In this document: positions 41,976 to 50,328 of the stretch, piece after piece | Numbering within the stretch: the stretch's first letter is position 1 | Layout of the letters: each line of letters opens with the position of its first letter | Assembly: GCA_017524725.1 (NCBI GenBank) | Contig: JAFXUZ010000028.1 | Location: 1-64,000 of the forward strand | DNA length: 64,000 bases | Source of the DNA: Clostridia bacterium | GTDB taxonomy: Bacteria; Bacillota; Clostridia; Christensenellales; Aristaeellaceae | Reading direction: 5' to 3' | Notes under the pieces: generated by a model | Databases searched by the model: none | What the model was told of the DNA's origin: nothing | What the model saw: only the letters and a program-made list of their open reading frames with translations | Program-made: the position numbers and the translations under genes

Positions 41976-44342
41976 TTATCTGCGGCGGTTCGAATGCCGG
42001 ACGGGCGCGCCGCGGTGGCAGGAATCGCACAGGGGATAGGGCCAGTTCCACGGCAGGGAACGGCCGCAGCCGGAACAGGTCCTTGTCCTGAGCTTCTGGG
42101 TGGACAGGATATGGATGATGCCCTGGGATATCAGGTCCTTGCGGCGCTGGATCTCCTGAAGGATCTCGTCCGGGAAGGGAAGGAACAGGCGGACGTAATT
42201 ATACATCAGGTCGCATCGGCGGTAATCCGCTTCCAGGCCGTCCAGTTCCGCCGTGACGCAGGATTCCGGATCGACCGGTTCGGGCAGAAGTTCCTTTGCG
42301 TCCAGGTGCTCCCCTTCGCATTCGGCGCGGTACATCCGCCGCCAGAGGGTGAGCAGATCCTGTTCGGTCTCGTCAAAAGGAATGCAGACGAAGCGGTAGA
42401 GCAGTGTTTTGTCGGTATCGCGGGTCTCCATCATCTGGGTCAGGCGGGCCATCCTTTCCGACGAGGCCTTGGAGAAAAAGCCTTTGTCCTTCATGGCCTG
42501 CCATCGGTCGATGATGGCGCTGAGCGGGAGCGGGATTCCCAAAAGGCTTTCGGGAAAGCGGATATACGCCTCGGTCAGGGGCGGAAGGGGGTGGGCGAGG
42601 GCCCGCGCAACGCTTCCGCGGAAGCCGAAAGCATTGACATAACCGGTGTCGTACTGGCCGTACCTGCCGGCGCGGCCCGCGATCTGCTTGATCTCGGCGT
42701 CGGTGAGGGGGCGGACAATGTCGCCGTCGTATTTTTCGCTTTCCAGGAATACCACCCGCTCGATGGGCAGGTTCATGCCCATGGCAATGGCGTCCGTGGA
42801 CACGACCACGTCGTTTTCTCCCTGCTGGAAGGACCGGGCCTGGCTGCGCCTCACGTCCGGCGGCAGCGCGCCGTAGATCAGCGACACACGGAAACCCCGC
42901 TGCCTCAGTTCGGCAGCGGCGGCGTGGACCCGCGCCTTGGAAAAAACGATCAGCGCGTCCCCCGGGCGGACGGACTCGGGAAAACGGAAGCCCTCGTTCT
43001 GCACCACAAGGGGAGTCATCCTTTCGTGCCGCGTGACCGACAGGGTGTCCCCGCAGTCCAGGACCATCTGCGTCAGAAGAAGCTCTGCGTCGGGGGAGGC
43101 GCAAAGGTGGATCTCATCGGCGCACAGGCCGAGGATGGCGGCAGTCCATGCGCCGCCCCGGTCCCGGTCGGCGATCATCTGGCATTCGTCGATGACCGCC
43201 ACGTCGTAATGGGTCTGCATGTCCGCCATCTCGACGGTTGACGACTGCACCCGGCTTCCGGGCACCCGGATCTGCTCCTCCCCGGTGACAAGGGAGCAGG
43301 GAACGTCCCGGAGATTCAGCGTTTCAAACTGTTCGGCCGCAAGAAGCCTCAGCGGTCCCAGATAAATGCCTTGGCGTGCCCCGTGGAGGCGGCCGCAGGC
43401 TTCGTAGGTCTTGCCGGAATTGGTCGGTCCCAGGTGCAGGATAAAACGGCGCCTCATGGCCCGTGCGGCGGGATACAGATCCCGGTAGTGGGCGGGGACC
43501 GCATCAAGTAAGGCGCTGCGGATCTGTTTTTCCCCGGCGGCTAAAGCGTCTGCCCGCTTCTGCAGGTGTCTGACAGAGGTGTTTTCGCCGATGAGGCGGC
43601 GGATCCTGTCCGTCGAAAAACGTTTGCGGGTGCGGGCGATCACGGTATCCCGGGCGGCCCTGTATTCCCTGTCCAGTATGTCGCCGACCGTGTCCCCGCC
43701 GGGCATGCGGATATTCCGGCATCCCTTGAGGGACGGAAAGGCGGGTTCGGTTTCCCTGCGGATAAGGGAGATGAGCGTTTCGGGCGAATAGGCGCTGTCG
43801 ATGATCGAAACAGGAAGGCCGCATTGGAACACATTCTTCATCAGCCACGCATGGACGCTCATGCCGTGCCTGTCTCCGGGTACCAGGGGAGCGAGACTCC
43901 CGCGCATAAGGTAACGCGCCGTGCGTTCTTCCGCGTCGGCGGTGAGGCGGCCCATCCTTTTCCCCAGGTGTGTGCGGATACGTTCCCCGGTGACCAGGCG
44001 TATGGCAGCCCTGGCGTGGCCGGGGGAAACGCGGCAGCGCCGGACGGACCGGAGGAAATCAAGGTCAATTTCCTCCCCGGAATCCAGCTGATTTGTGATC
44101 AGCGGGGCAAGCAGGTCGAAATCGGCGCGGTAATAATCGGTGGGAAGTTCTCCCCGCCAAAGGGAAGCGCTCACCTTGTCAGCGCGGCGCAGATGATAGA
44201 GCGCACTTTCAAAGGCCTGTTCGTTCTCGGGCGCGCCGGAGGGATCCGCGCCTGTTTTTCTGAGCGCCTGGCGGGCAAGGTAGCGTTCCCTCTCCCGTAT
44301 CACCGCCTCGATATAGGCCTTGAGTGCCTTTTGATCTTCCAT
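41976..44342 (-). CDS. SUV3-like RNA helicase with zinc-ribbon tail
   Basis: 788 residues. A helical N-terminal region of about 290 residues is followed by a superfamily 2 core: Walker A GPTNSGKT (about 304-311), DECQ box VIDECQMI (about 382), YGALPP and STDAIAMGMNLPI, and motif VI QIAGRAGRYG (about 550). The GPTNSGKT/DECQ/QIAGRAGR combination and GIPLPLSAI further on are marks of the SUV3 family, best known from mitochondria, where it unwinds RNA for decay. The C-terminus ends in a zinc ribbon, CSGC with CDSC 13 residues later. Start ATG 44342. Strong own promoter at 44446-44474. Confidence 0.85.
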   Translation of the reverse strand: MEDQKALKAYIEAVIRERERYLARQALRKTGADPSGAPENEQAFESALYHLRRADKVSASLWRGELPTDYYRADFDLLAPLITNQLDSGEEIDLDFLRSVRRCRVSPGHARAAIRLVTGERIRTHLGKRMGRLTADAEERTARYLMRGSLAPLVPGDRHGMSVHAWLMKNVFQCGLPVSIIDSAYSPETLISLIRRETEPAFPSLKGCRNIRMPGGDTVGDILDREYRAARDTVIARTRKRFSTDRIRRLIGENTSVRHLQKRADALAAGEKQIRSALLDAVPAHYRDLYPAARAMRRRFILHLGPTNSGKTYEACGRLHGARQGIYLGPLRLLAAEQFETLNLRDVPCSLVTGEEQIRVPGSRVQSSTVEMADMQTHYDVAVIDECQMIADRDRGGAWTAAILGLCADEIHLCASPDAELLLTQMVLDCGDTLSVTRHERMTPLVVQNEGFRFPESVRPGDALIVFSKARVHAAAAELRQRGFRVSLIYGALPPDVRRSQARSFQQGENDVVVSTDAIAMGMNLPIERVVFLESEKYDGDIVRPLTDAEIKQIAGRAGRYGQYDTGYVNAFGFRGSVARALAHPLPPLTEAYIRFPESLLGIPLPLSAIIDRWQAMKDKGFFSKASSERMARLTQMMETRDTDKTLLYRFVCIPFDETEQDLLTLWRRMYRAECEGEHLDAKELLPEPVDPESCVTAELDGLEADYRRCDLMYNYVRLFLPFPDEILQEIQRRKDLISQGIIHILSTQKLRTRTCSGCGRSLPWNWPYPLCDSCHRGAPVRHSNRRR

Positions 44343-44445
44343 AGACCACCTGAAAGACTAATAGTTTTACTCTGATGCCTTCTGCTTCCGTTAAGAAAGG
44401 GGAAAAAAGGGCATTCCCCTGCGGAAGCGCGGGATCAATGATGCT

Positions 44446-44474
44446 ATCATAAAGGACGGATAACGCGATGTCAA
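44446..44474 (-). promoter_or_regulatory. strong promoter of the SUV3-like helicase
   Basis: Minus strand TTGACA and TATGAT, spacer exactly 17. Confidence 0.8.
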
Positions 44475-44502
44475 GCGACTGCCCCTACCGGAAGGCGGGA
44501 AG

Positions 44503-44528
44503 GCGGTTGGGACGGAGCCGCTTTTTTT
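44503..44528 (+). terminator. insulating terminator-like hairpin
   Basis: GCGGTT (44503-44508) / AGCCGC (44516-44521) and seven T. No plus-strand gene lies just upstream, so it may block stray transcription into the sugar operon. Confidence 0.5.
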
Positions 44529-44563
44529 CAGGTGAAAATGCCCGGGAAAAATGATTTCATACA

Positions 44564-44592
44564 TTGACAAAGCGGGAAAATGACGCTATAAT
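44564..44592 (+). promoter_or_regulatory. consensus promoter of the sugar importer/phosphorylase operon
   Basis: Perfect TTGACA (44564-44569) and perfect TATAAT (44587-44592) with a 17-base spacer. Confidence 0.92.
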
Positions 44593-44599
44593 AAATACA

Positions 44600-44615
44600 A
44601 GTTTAGCGTTAAACT
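44600..44615 (+). promoter_or_regulatory. LacI-type operator 1
   Basis: AGTTTAGCGTTAAACT, a 16 bp palindrome apart from one inner pair, placed right at the expected transcription start. Near-identical sites occur at 54504 and 54648. Confidence 0.85.
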
Positions 44616-44663
44616 ATGCTGATGGGAAACGCAGAAATCCATCTTATATGAGGAGGTCTGAAA

Positions 44664-46097
44664 ATGAACAAGCTGGCTGAAACGGTATCGCTGCTCCTGT
44701 CGCTTTGCCTGCTGCTTTCCGCTTGTCCCTCCGCCTTGGCGGGATCGGACGAAGTCATCGACGCGAATCTGACGTGCACGATCACTCTGGGCAACTGGCC
44801 GCCGGATACCGCAGCACAGGCGGAGAAGGACCTGTTCGAGGGCTACAGGGCAATCATGGCCCGGCAGTACCCGAATGTGACGCTCATCCCCGATTACTAT
44901 TCCTATTCGCTGAGCAATTACGTGCCTATGGCCAAGGGCGGCACGGCGCCCAGCATCTTTCAGCCGCCCTTCACCGATCCCCAGCTGCTGATCAGCCAGC
45001 ATCTGGTTGGCGATGTGACCGACGCGCTGGAGCAGTTCGGCGTGTTGGATAAGTTCAGTTCCTCCTACGTGGAGATGCTGGCGGATGAAAACGGCCGCAT
45101 CTACGGCCTGCCCCGGGATGGCTATGTGCTTGGAATGCACCTGAACCTGAACCTTTTCCGGGAGGCCGGGCTGGTGGACGAAGACGGGATGCCCATCTAT
45201 CCCAGGACCCTGCAGGAGATGGCTGAATACGGCAAGATCATCAGGGAAAAGACCGGCAAGGCCGGCCTGGTGTTTCCCGCCAGCGAGACTTACGGCGGCT
45301 GGCTGTTCACCAATATCGCCTGGAACTTCGGCTGTGTTGGAGAAAGCGCCCTGGAGTACCAGGATGAGGACGGCCGCTGGGTGTGCAATTTTACCTCGCC
45401 CGAGTGCATTGCCGCTATGGAATTTATGCGGGACCTGAAATGGAAATATGACATCCTGAACGTGGACGCCACCACCACCGACTGGGCCAGCGCCCATACG
45501 CTGCTGGGCACGGGTGAAGCGGCCATGAACTTCGCCGCGGACGACAGCGTGGACCAGCCCACATCCAACAAAGGCTTGCCCGTGGAGGATTTTGCATTGA
45601 TCCCCTTCCCCGCGGGGGATGCCGGCCGTTATGCTCTGGCCGGTGGGACCTGCTATATGTTTGCCCCCAACATCACCCCGGACCAGGGAGTGGCTTTGAT
45701 GGCGTACCTTAAGGTCATCGGCAAGCTGCCCTTCCTGGACGAACAGATCGTTGCCGGCATGCGGGCGGATTACGCCGCCAAACGGGACCGCGGCGCTCCC
45801 GTGATCCCCGCCATCAGCGCCTGGAACGATGAGGAATACAACGCCGCCAAACAGGCCATCGTCGATGAATACAGCAATGTGGATATGCGCCTGTACGCCG
45901 ATTTCTTCGATTCCATCACTGACGGCACGATCGCCCTCAAATCAGAGGAGCCGGTTTTTGCCCAGCAGCTGTACCGTGAACTGACCGCCGTGATCCAGCG
46001 CATGATCACCCGTGAAGGCGCGGATGTGGTCAAAGCCCTTCGCAACGCCGAGGAATCCTTCCAGGAATACCTGGACGATGAGATCAACGATTATTGA
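44664..46097 (+). CDS. sugar ABC transporter substrate-binding lipoprotein (family 1)
   Basis: 477 residues. Signal peptide with a fitting lipobox, LLLSAC, so it is probably lipid-anchored. The mature part follows the MalE/UgpB plan: DLFEGYRAIMARQYPNVTLIPDYY, GRIYGLPRDGYVLGMHLNLNLFREAGL, then DGRWVCNFTSPECIAAMEFMRDLKW and LLGTGEAAMNFAADDS. It would capture an oligosaccharide outside the cell. Given the two GH65 phosphorylases downstream, an alpha-linked di- or oligosaccharide is likely. First gene of the LacI-controlled operon. Start ATG 44664 behind GAGGAGG. Confidence 0.92.
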   Translation: MNKLAETVSLLLSLCLLLSACPSALAGSDEVIDANLTCTITLGNWPPDTAAQAEKDLFEGYRAIMARQYPNVTLIPDYYSYSLSNYVPMAKGGTAPSIFQPPFTDPQLLISQHLVGDVTDALEQFGVLDKFSSSYVEMLADENGRIYGLPRDGYVLGMHLNLNLFREAGLVDEDGMPIYPRTLQEMAEYGKIIREKTGKAGLVFPASETYGGWLFTNIAWNFGCVGESALEYQDEDGRWVCNFTSPECIAAMEFMRDLKWKYDILNVDATTTDWASAHTLLGTGEAAMNFAADDSVDQPTSNKGLPVEDFALIPFPAGDAGRYALAGGTCYMFAPNITPDQGVALMAYLKVIGKLPFLDEQIVAGMRADYAAKRDRGAPVIPAISAWNDEEYNAAKQAIVDEYSNVDMRLYADFFDSITDGTIALKSEEPVFAQQLYRELTAVIQRMITREGADVVKALRNAEESFQEYLDDEINDY

Positions 46098-46112
46098 TCT
46101 GATATACATGGG

Positions 46113-46152
46113 AAACATGCCGGTTCCGGTCGCCGAATCCGGCATGTTTTCT
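46113..46152 (+). terminator. hairpin after the sugar-binding protein gene
   Basis: Perfect 11 bp stem AAACATGCCGG (46113-46123) / CCGGCATGTTT (46139-46149) and TTCTT. Probably a partial terminator giving more SBP than permease. Confidence 0.75.
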
Positions 46153-46182
46153 TAAAGATACGGTTTTTGGGGAGGGATTTGC

Positions 46183-47085
46183 ATGCACAGACAAAAGGGC
46201 GTTTTGCGTGCAAAAACGACAGAAAATATCAAATCCTGGCTGATCATGCTGCCGGGCCTGATCCTGATGACGTTTTTTGTCTGGGAGCCGCTGTTTGAAA
46301 GCGTACGCATGAGCATGTATAAGACCCGGAATGTGGAGCTGGTGCGTTTTATCGGGCTGGACAACTTTATCAGCGTGGTGGGGAAGGATGATTTCATGCA
46401 GGCTCTGGCAAACACCTTCTCCTACACCTTCTGGTCGCTGCTGCTGGGATTTGCGCTGCCTGTGCTGCTGGCTATCCTGATCGGGGAGACCCGGCGGAGC
46501 AAGGGCTTTTTCCGCACGGCGGTCTACCTGCCCAACATGCTGCCCGGCCTGGCCGTGATCATCTTATGGTCGGCTTTCTTCTCCGGTGAAAAATCCGGTG
46601 TGCTCAATATCCTGCTCGGACACGTGGGCGTTGCGCCGCAAACCTACCTGACACGATCCGACTGGGTGGTTCCCATCATTATTATCATCGCCACCTGGAA
46701 AGGCGCGGGGGCTACCGCCCTGATCTATATGGCGGGCATGGCAAGCGTCAGCCCGGAGCTGTATGAAGCGGCGGCCATCGATGGGGCTACGGTGTGGCAA
46801 AGGATCATCCATATCCTGCTTCCTTCCATAAAAAAACTGGCGGGAACGCTCCTGATCCTGCAGATCATATCGGTATTCCAGATCATGTACGAGCCTATGG
46901 TGCTCACCAAGGGCGGGCCGGATAACGCCTCCCTTTCGTTGATGCAGCTCATGTGGCAGTACGCCTTCGGCGGCTCCATGAATTACGGCAAGGCCTCCGC
47001 TGTGGCGGTGATCGTGACGCTGATCCTGCTGGTGATGACGGCGATCTATTCCTATTTCAACCGCAAAGAATCCGATTGGGACTGA
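46183..47085 (+). CDS. sugar ABC transporter permease, MalF-like
   Basis: 300 residues, six membrane helices. The N-terminus TTENIKSWLIMLPGLILMTFFVWEPLFESVRMSMYK is typical of the UgpA/LacF group. The EAA loop reads ELYEAAAIDGATVWQRIIHILLPSIK, and TKGGPDNASLSLMQLMWQYAF is a family marker. Start ATG 46183 behind GGGGAGGGA. Works with the next gene as a heterodimer. Confidence 0.93.
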   Translation: MHRQKGVLRAKTTENIKSWLIMLPGLILMTFFVWEPLFESVRMSMYKTRNVELVRFIGLDNFISVVGKDDFMQALANTFSYTFWSLLLGFALPVLLAILIGETRRSKGFFRTAVYLPNMLPGLAVIILWSAFFSGEKSGVLNILLGHVGVAPQTYLTRSDWVVPIIIIIATWKGAGATALIYMAGMASVSPELYEAAAIDGATVWQRIIHILLPSIKKLAGTLLILQIISVFQIMYEPMVLTKGGPDNASLSLMQLMWQYAFGGSMNYGKASAVAVIVTLILLVMTAIYSYFNRKESDWD

Positions 47086-47101
47086 GAAAGGGGGAAAGCA
47101 T

Positions 47102-47971
47102 ATGCGTACAGAGCAGCGCACAGGCGTCATCCGGGATTATGATATGCACTCCGCCTCCGTCAGGATCGGATACGGCTTCATTGTTTTCTGCTGCTGTGTG
47201 ATGGTGGTATTGGCCGTGTTTCCCCTGCTGTGGGTGGTACTGGCCGGGTTCAAGGATCTGAAGGAGTTTGTTTCCAGCACATCCCTGATCCCGCAGAGCT
47301 TCAGTCTGAAGCCTTTTGACACCACCTGGTCGCAGCTGGGCATTGCAAAAAACTACCTGAATTCCCTGATCTTCGTGGTGGGCAGCGTGATCTGTGCCCT
47401 GATCTTCAATGGCCTTCTGGGATATGGGATCGGCATACTGAAGCCCAGGGGACATAAGATCGTCAAACGGCTGGTGATGCTGTCGCTCCTGATGCCCACC
47501 ACCATCAGTATCGTACCCCTGTTCATGAACATCCAGAACCTGGGGATGGGCAATTCCTTTGCGCCCCTGTGGCTGTCCTACGGGGCCAATGCAATGTATG
47601 TGATCCTGTTCGTACAGTTCTTTGAATCCCTGCCCGTTTCCATTATCGAAGCGGGCCGCATTGACGGGGCCAGCCAGCTGCAGACTTTCTTTCATATCGT
47701 CCTGCCCTTATCGAAGCCCATCTGTGCCGTGATCTCCATCTTTGCGGTAAACGCCGCCTGGTCGGATTTCCTGCTGCCCTATCTGGTGCTGCGGGGGGGC
47801 AATCTGCAGACGGTCATGGTACGGCTGTTCGTGTTCAGTACGGAACAGACGGTCAATGCGGACACCATGATGCGGTCGGTGGTGTTCTCCATGATCCCTC
47901 CCATCATCCTGTTCTTTATCTTCCAGAAGCAGCTGACAGAAAACGCGGTTTCCGTGGGCATCAAGGGCTGA
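47102..47971 (+). CDS. sugar ABC transporter permease, MalG-like
   Basis: 289 residues, six helices. Family signs are FPLLWVVLAGFKDLKEF, a conserved central helix set, and the EAA loop SIIEAGRIDGASQLQTFFHIVLPLSKP. Ends 15 bases before the first phosphorylase. No ATPase gene of the MsmK/UgpC class occurs in this locus, so the importer must borrow one encoded elsewhere, as is common in Bacillota. Confidence 0.93.
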   Translation: MRTEQRTGVIRDYDMHSASVRIGYGFIVFCCCVMVVLAVFPLLWVVLAGFKDLKEFVSSTSLIPQSFSLKPFDTTWSQLGIAKNYLNSLIFVVGSVICALIFNGLLGYGIGILKPRGHKIVKRLVMLSLLMPTTISIVPLFMNIQNLGMGNSFAPLWLSYGANAMYVILFVQFFESLPVSIIEAGRIDGASQLQTFFHIVLPLSKPICAVISIFAVNAAWSDFLLPYLVLRGGNLQTVMVRLFVFSTEQTVNADTMMRSVVFSMIPPIILFFIFQKQLTENAVSVGIKG

Positions 47972-47986
47972 CAGAAAGGAAAACCT

Positions 47987-50278
47987 ATGGCAAAAGCAGC
48001 GGATGTATATTTCCGGGCAGATCCCTGGAAAATCATAGAGAAGGATTTCGATCCTGCTTATTCGCAGGTCAGTGAATCGGTATTTTCCCTGGCAAATGAA
48101 ACCATTGGCGTGCGGGGCTGCTTCGAGGAAGGCGGAAGCGTATCTTCCCTTCGGGGCGCTTATATCAACGGTGTATACGATACAGAACCGCTGCCCCGGT
48201 CCTATCGCGGCATCATCGACGAGACGCATTTTATGATCCCCGCTGCCGACTGGCTGATGACCGGGATCAGCCTGGATGGAGAAAAGCTGGATCTGGGAAA
48301 AGCGGATTTCCACAGCTTTCGGCGGGAGCTGGATATGCTGAGCGGCACCCTGACCCGCAGCTTTGTATGGCGCACGGCCTCAGGCAGGGAATTGCGGCTC
48401 ACCTTTCTGCGCTTTGTGGACATGATCCACCGGGAGAGGGCTTATCAGCGAGTTTCGATGGAGGCGCTGAATTATTCCGGAGAAGTGGTTTTTACCTCCG
48501 GGCTGTCCTTTGACGTGCTCCACATGGGGAATCGGAAATGCTACTGGCAGGAGGCGCGCACAGAGGCAACGGAAAACCGCCTGATGCTTCAAGCCCGCAC
48601 ACTGCGTTCAGGCCAGGAAGTGTTTGCCGGGGCGCTGCTGGACATGCCCGGAAACGCAGCCATCCAAAGGACGGGGAAGACCGTATCGATGTGCGCCACT
48701 CTCCCGCTTAGGCAGGGCCGGGAAATACACATCGACAAACGGGTCGTCCTCCTGTTTGACGAAACAGCGGGTGAAACGCTTTGGCAAAGCGGCCTGGCAG
48801 CGCTTAGCGAAAGCGAAAAGGTCTCCACAGAGGAAGCACTGCAGGCACAGCGGGAATACTGGGACGCATATTGGCGCATCTCTGATGTTAAGATCGGCGC
48901 GTCAAAGGAAAACGCCGCCGCCGTGGCTGCAGAACAGCAGGGCATCCGCTTCTGCAGTTTCCAGCTGGCCCAGATTTATAACGGCGGAAGCATGCGCCAC
49001 AATATCGGGGCCAAGGGATTGACCGGAGAAGCCTATAACGGCCACGCTTTTTGGGACACAGAGGCCTGCTGCCTGCCGTTCTACCTGTTCACCAATCCGC
49101 AGGCAGCCAGGGATTTGCTTTTGTTCCGCTATAATACGCTGCCTCAGGCATTGGCGCGGGCCCAAATGCTGGACTGCAGGGGAGCCTGCTATCCCATCGC
49201 CACGCTGAACGGCAATGAAGCCTGCTCCCTGTGGCAACACGCCAGCCTGCAGCTGCAGCCGAGCACGGCGGTGGCGTACGGCATTTGGCACTATGTGCAC
49301 GTGACCGGTGATCGGGCTTTCCTGTATGATTACGGTGCGGAAATGCTGCTGCAAATTGCCCGATTCCTGGCAAGCCGGGTCGAAAAAGGCGGAAGGACGG
49401 GCAAATACGGCTTCTTTGGGGTCATGGGGCCGGATGAGTTCCACATGATGGTCAACAACAACGCTTACACCAATTACATGGGCAAGCGTACGCTTATGTG
49501 CGCCATGGCTGCTTTGGACGCCCTGCGTGCGGAGCGGCCGGAGGCTTTTGCGGAATTGACGCAAAAAACAGATCTCAAAGAGGAGGAGCCTGCCCGTTGG
49601 CGGGAGATCGCCGACGGGATGTACCTGCCACGGGATGAAAACGGGCTCATCGAGCAGCACGATGGTTACTTCAATCTGCCCCATACCGATATAAACGCTA
49701 TCCCCGTCGAGCAGTTTCCTTTGTACGATCATTGGAGCTACGATAGGATCTACCGGTCGGATATGATCAAGCAGCCTGACGTGCTGATGATGCTGTACCT
49801 GTACAACACTTCCTTTTCCGAAGCGGAAAAACGGATCAATTATGAGTTTTACGAGCCTCGCACCATCCACGAGTCATCGCTCTCTCCTGCCATTCATTCC
49901 ATTCTGGCGGCAGAGCTGGGGAAAATGGAGGAGGCGGTCCGCTTCTTTGGCTTTGCCACCCGGCTGGACCTGGACAATTACAACCGAAACACCCGGGAAG
50001 GACTGCACGTGACCAGCATTGCCATGGCGTGGGCCAATATCGTATATGGCTTTGCCGGCCTGCGCAGCGACGGGGACGGCCTGGGCTTCGCTCCCCGCCT
50101 GCCGGAACGCTGGAACCTTCTGTGTTTTTCGGTACTGTATCAGGGCCGGGTGATACGCATCACCATGGAAAAGGACGGAACACGTTTCCGGCTTGTCCGG
50201 GGAGAACCGCTGGACATCCGGGTGTACGGAAAACCCCGCACCGTCAGCAAAGAGGAGATAATCATCTCCGGGCTGTAA
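47987..50278 (+). CDS. GH65 family glycoside phosphorylase (first copy)
   Basis: 763 residues, normal for GH65. The N-terminal beta-sandwich starts FDPAYSQVSESVFSLANETIGVRGCFEEGG; the (alpha/alpha)6 barrel contains FWDTEACCLPFYLFTNP, the general-acid region GVMGPDEFHMMVNNNAYTNYM, IKQPDVLMMLYLY and the phosphate-binding segment FYEPRTIHESSLSP. Such enzymes split alpha-linked disaccharides (maltose, kojibiose, nigerose, trehalose or glucosyl-rhamnose) with phosphate, giving beta-glucose-1-phosphate. The exact linkage is not readable here; GHAFWDTE differs slightly from the usual HIFWDTE. Cytosolic. Start ATG 47987 behind AAAGGAAAA. Confidence 0.92.
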   Translation: MAKAADVYFRADPWKIIEKDFDPAYSQVSESVFSLANETIGVRGCFEEGGSVSSLRGAYINGVYDTEPLPRSYRGIIDETHFMIPAADWLMTGISLDGEKLDLGKADFHSFRRELDMLSGTLTRSFVWRTASGRELRLTFLRFVDMIHRERAYQRVSMEALNYSGEVVFTSGLSFDVLHMGNRKCYWQEARTEATENRLMLQARTLRSGQEVFAGALLDMPGNAAIQRTGKTVSMCATLPLRQGREIHIDKRVVLLFDETAGETLWQSGLAALSESEKVSTEEALQAQREYWDAYWRISDVKIGASKENAAAVAAEQQGIRFCSFQLAQIYNGGSMRHNIGAKGLTGEAYNGHAFWDTEACCLPFYLFTNPQAARDLLLFRYNTLPQALARAQMLDCRGACYPIATLNGNEACSLWQHASLQLQPSTAVAYGIWHYVHVTGDRAFLYDYGAEMLLQIARFLASRVEKGGRTGKYGFFGVMGPDEFHMMVNNNAYTNYMGKRTLMCAMAALDALRAERPEAFAELTQKTDLKEEEPARWREIADGMYLPRDENGLIEQHDGYFNLPHTDINAIPVEQFPLYDHWSYDRIYRSDMIKQPDVLMMLYLYNTSFSEAEKRINYEFYEPRTIHESSLSPAIHSILAAELGKMEEAVRFFGFATRLDLDNYNRNTREGLHVTSIAMAWANIVYGFAGLRSDGDGLGFAPRLPERWNLLCFSVLYQGRVIRITMEKDGTRFRLVRGEPLDIRVYGKPRTVSKEEIIISGL

Positions 50279-50328
50279 ACTTCTTCCGCCTGTTCCCGCA
50301 GGCGGAGCCTGTCTGGAGGGATCCCGCC

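Noticed and set aside
41319..43241. 640-codon plus-strand frame opposite the SUV3-like helicase
   Set aside because: Length results from high GC and codon bias; translation is Gly/His/Arg-rich without motifs, while the opposite strand has all helicase motifs.
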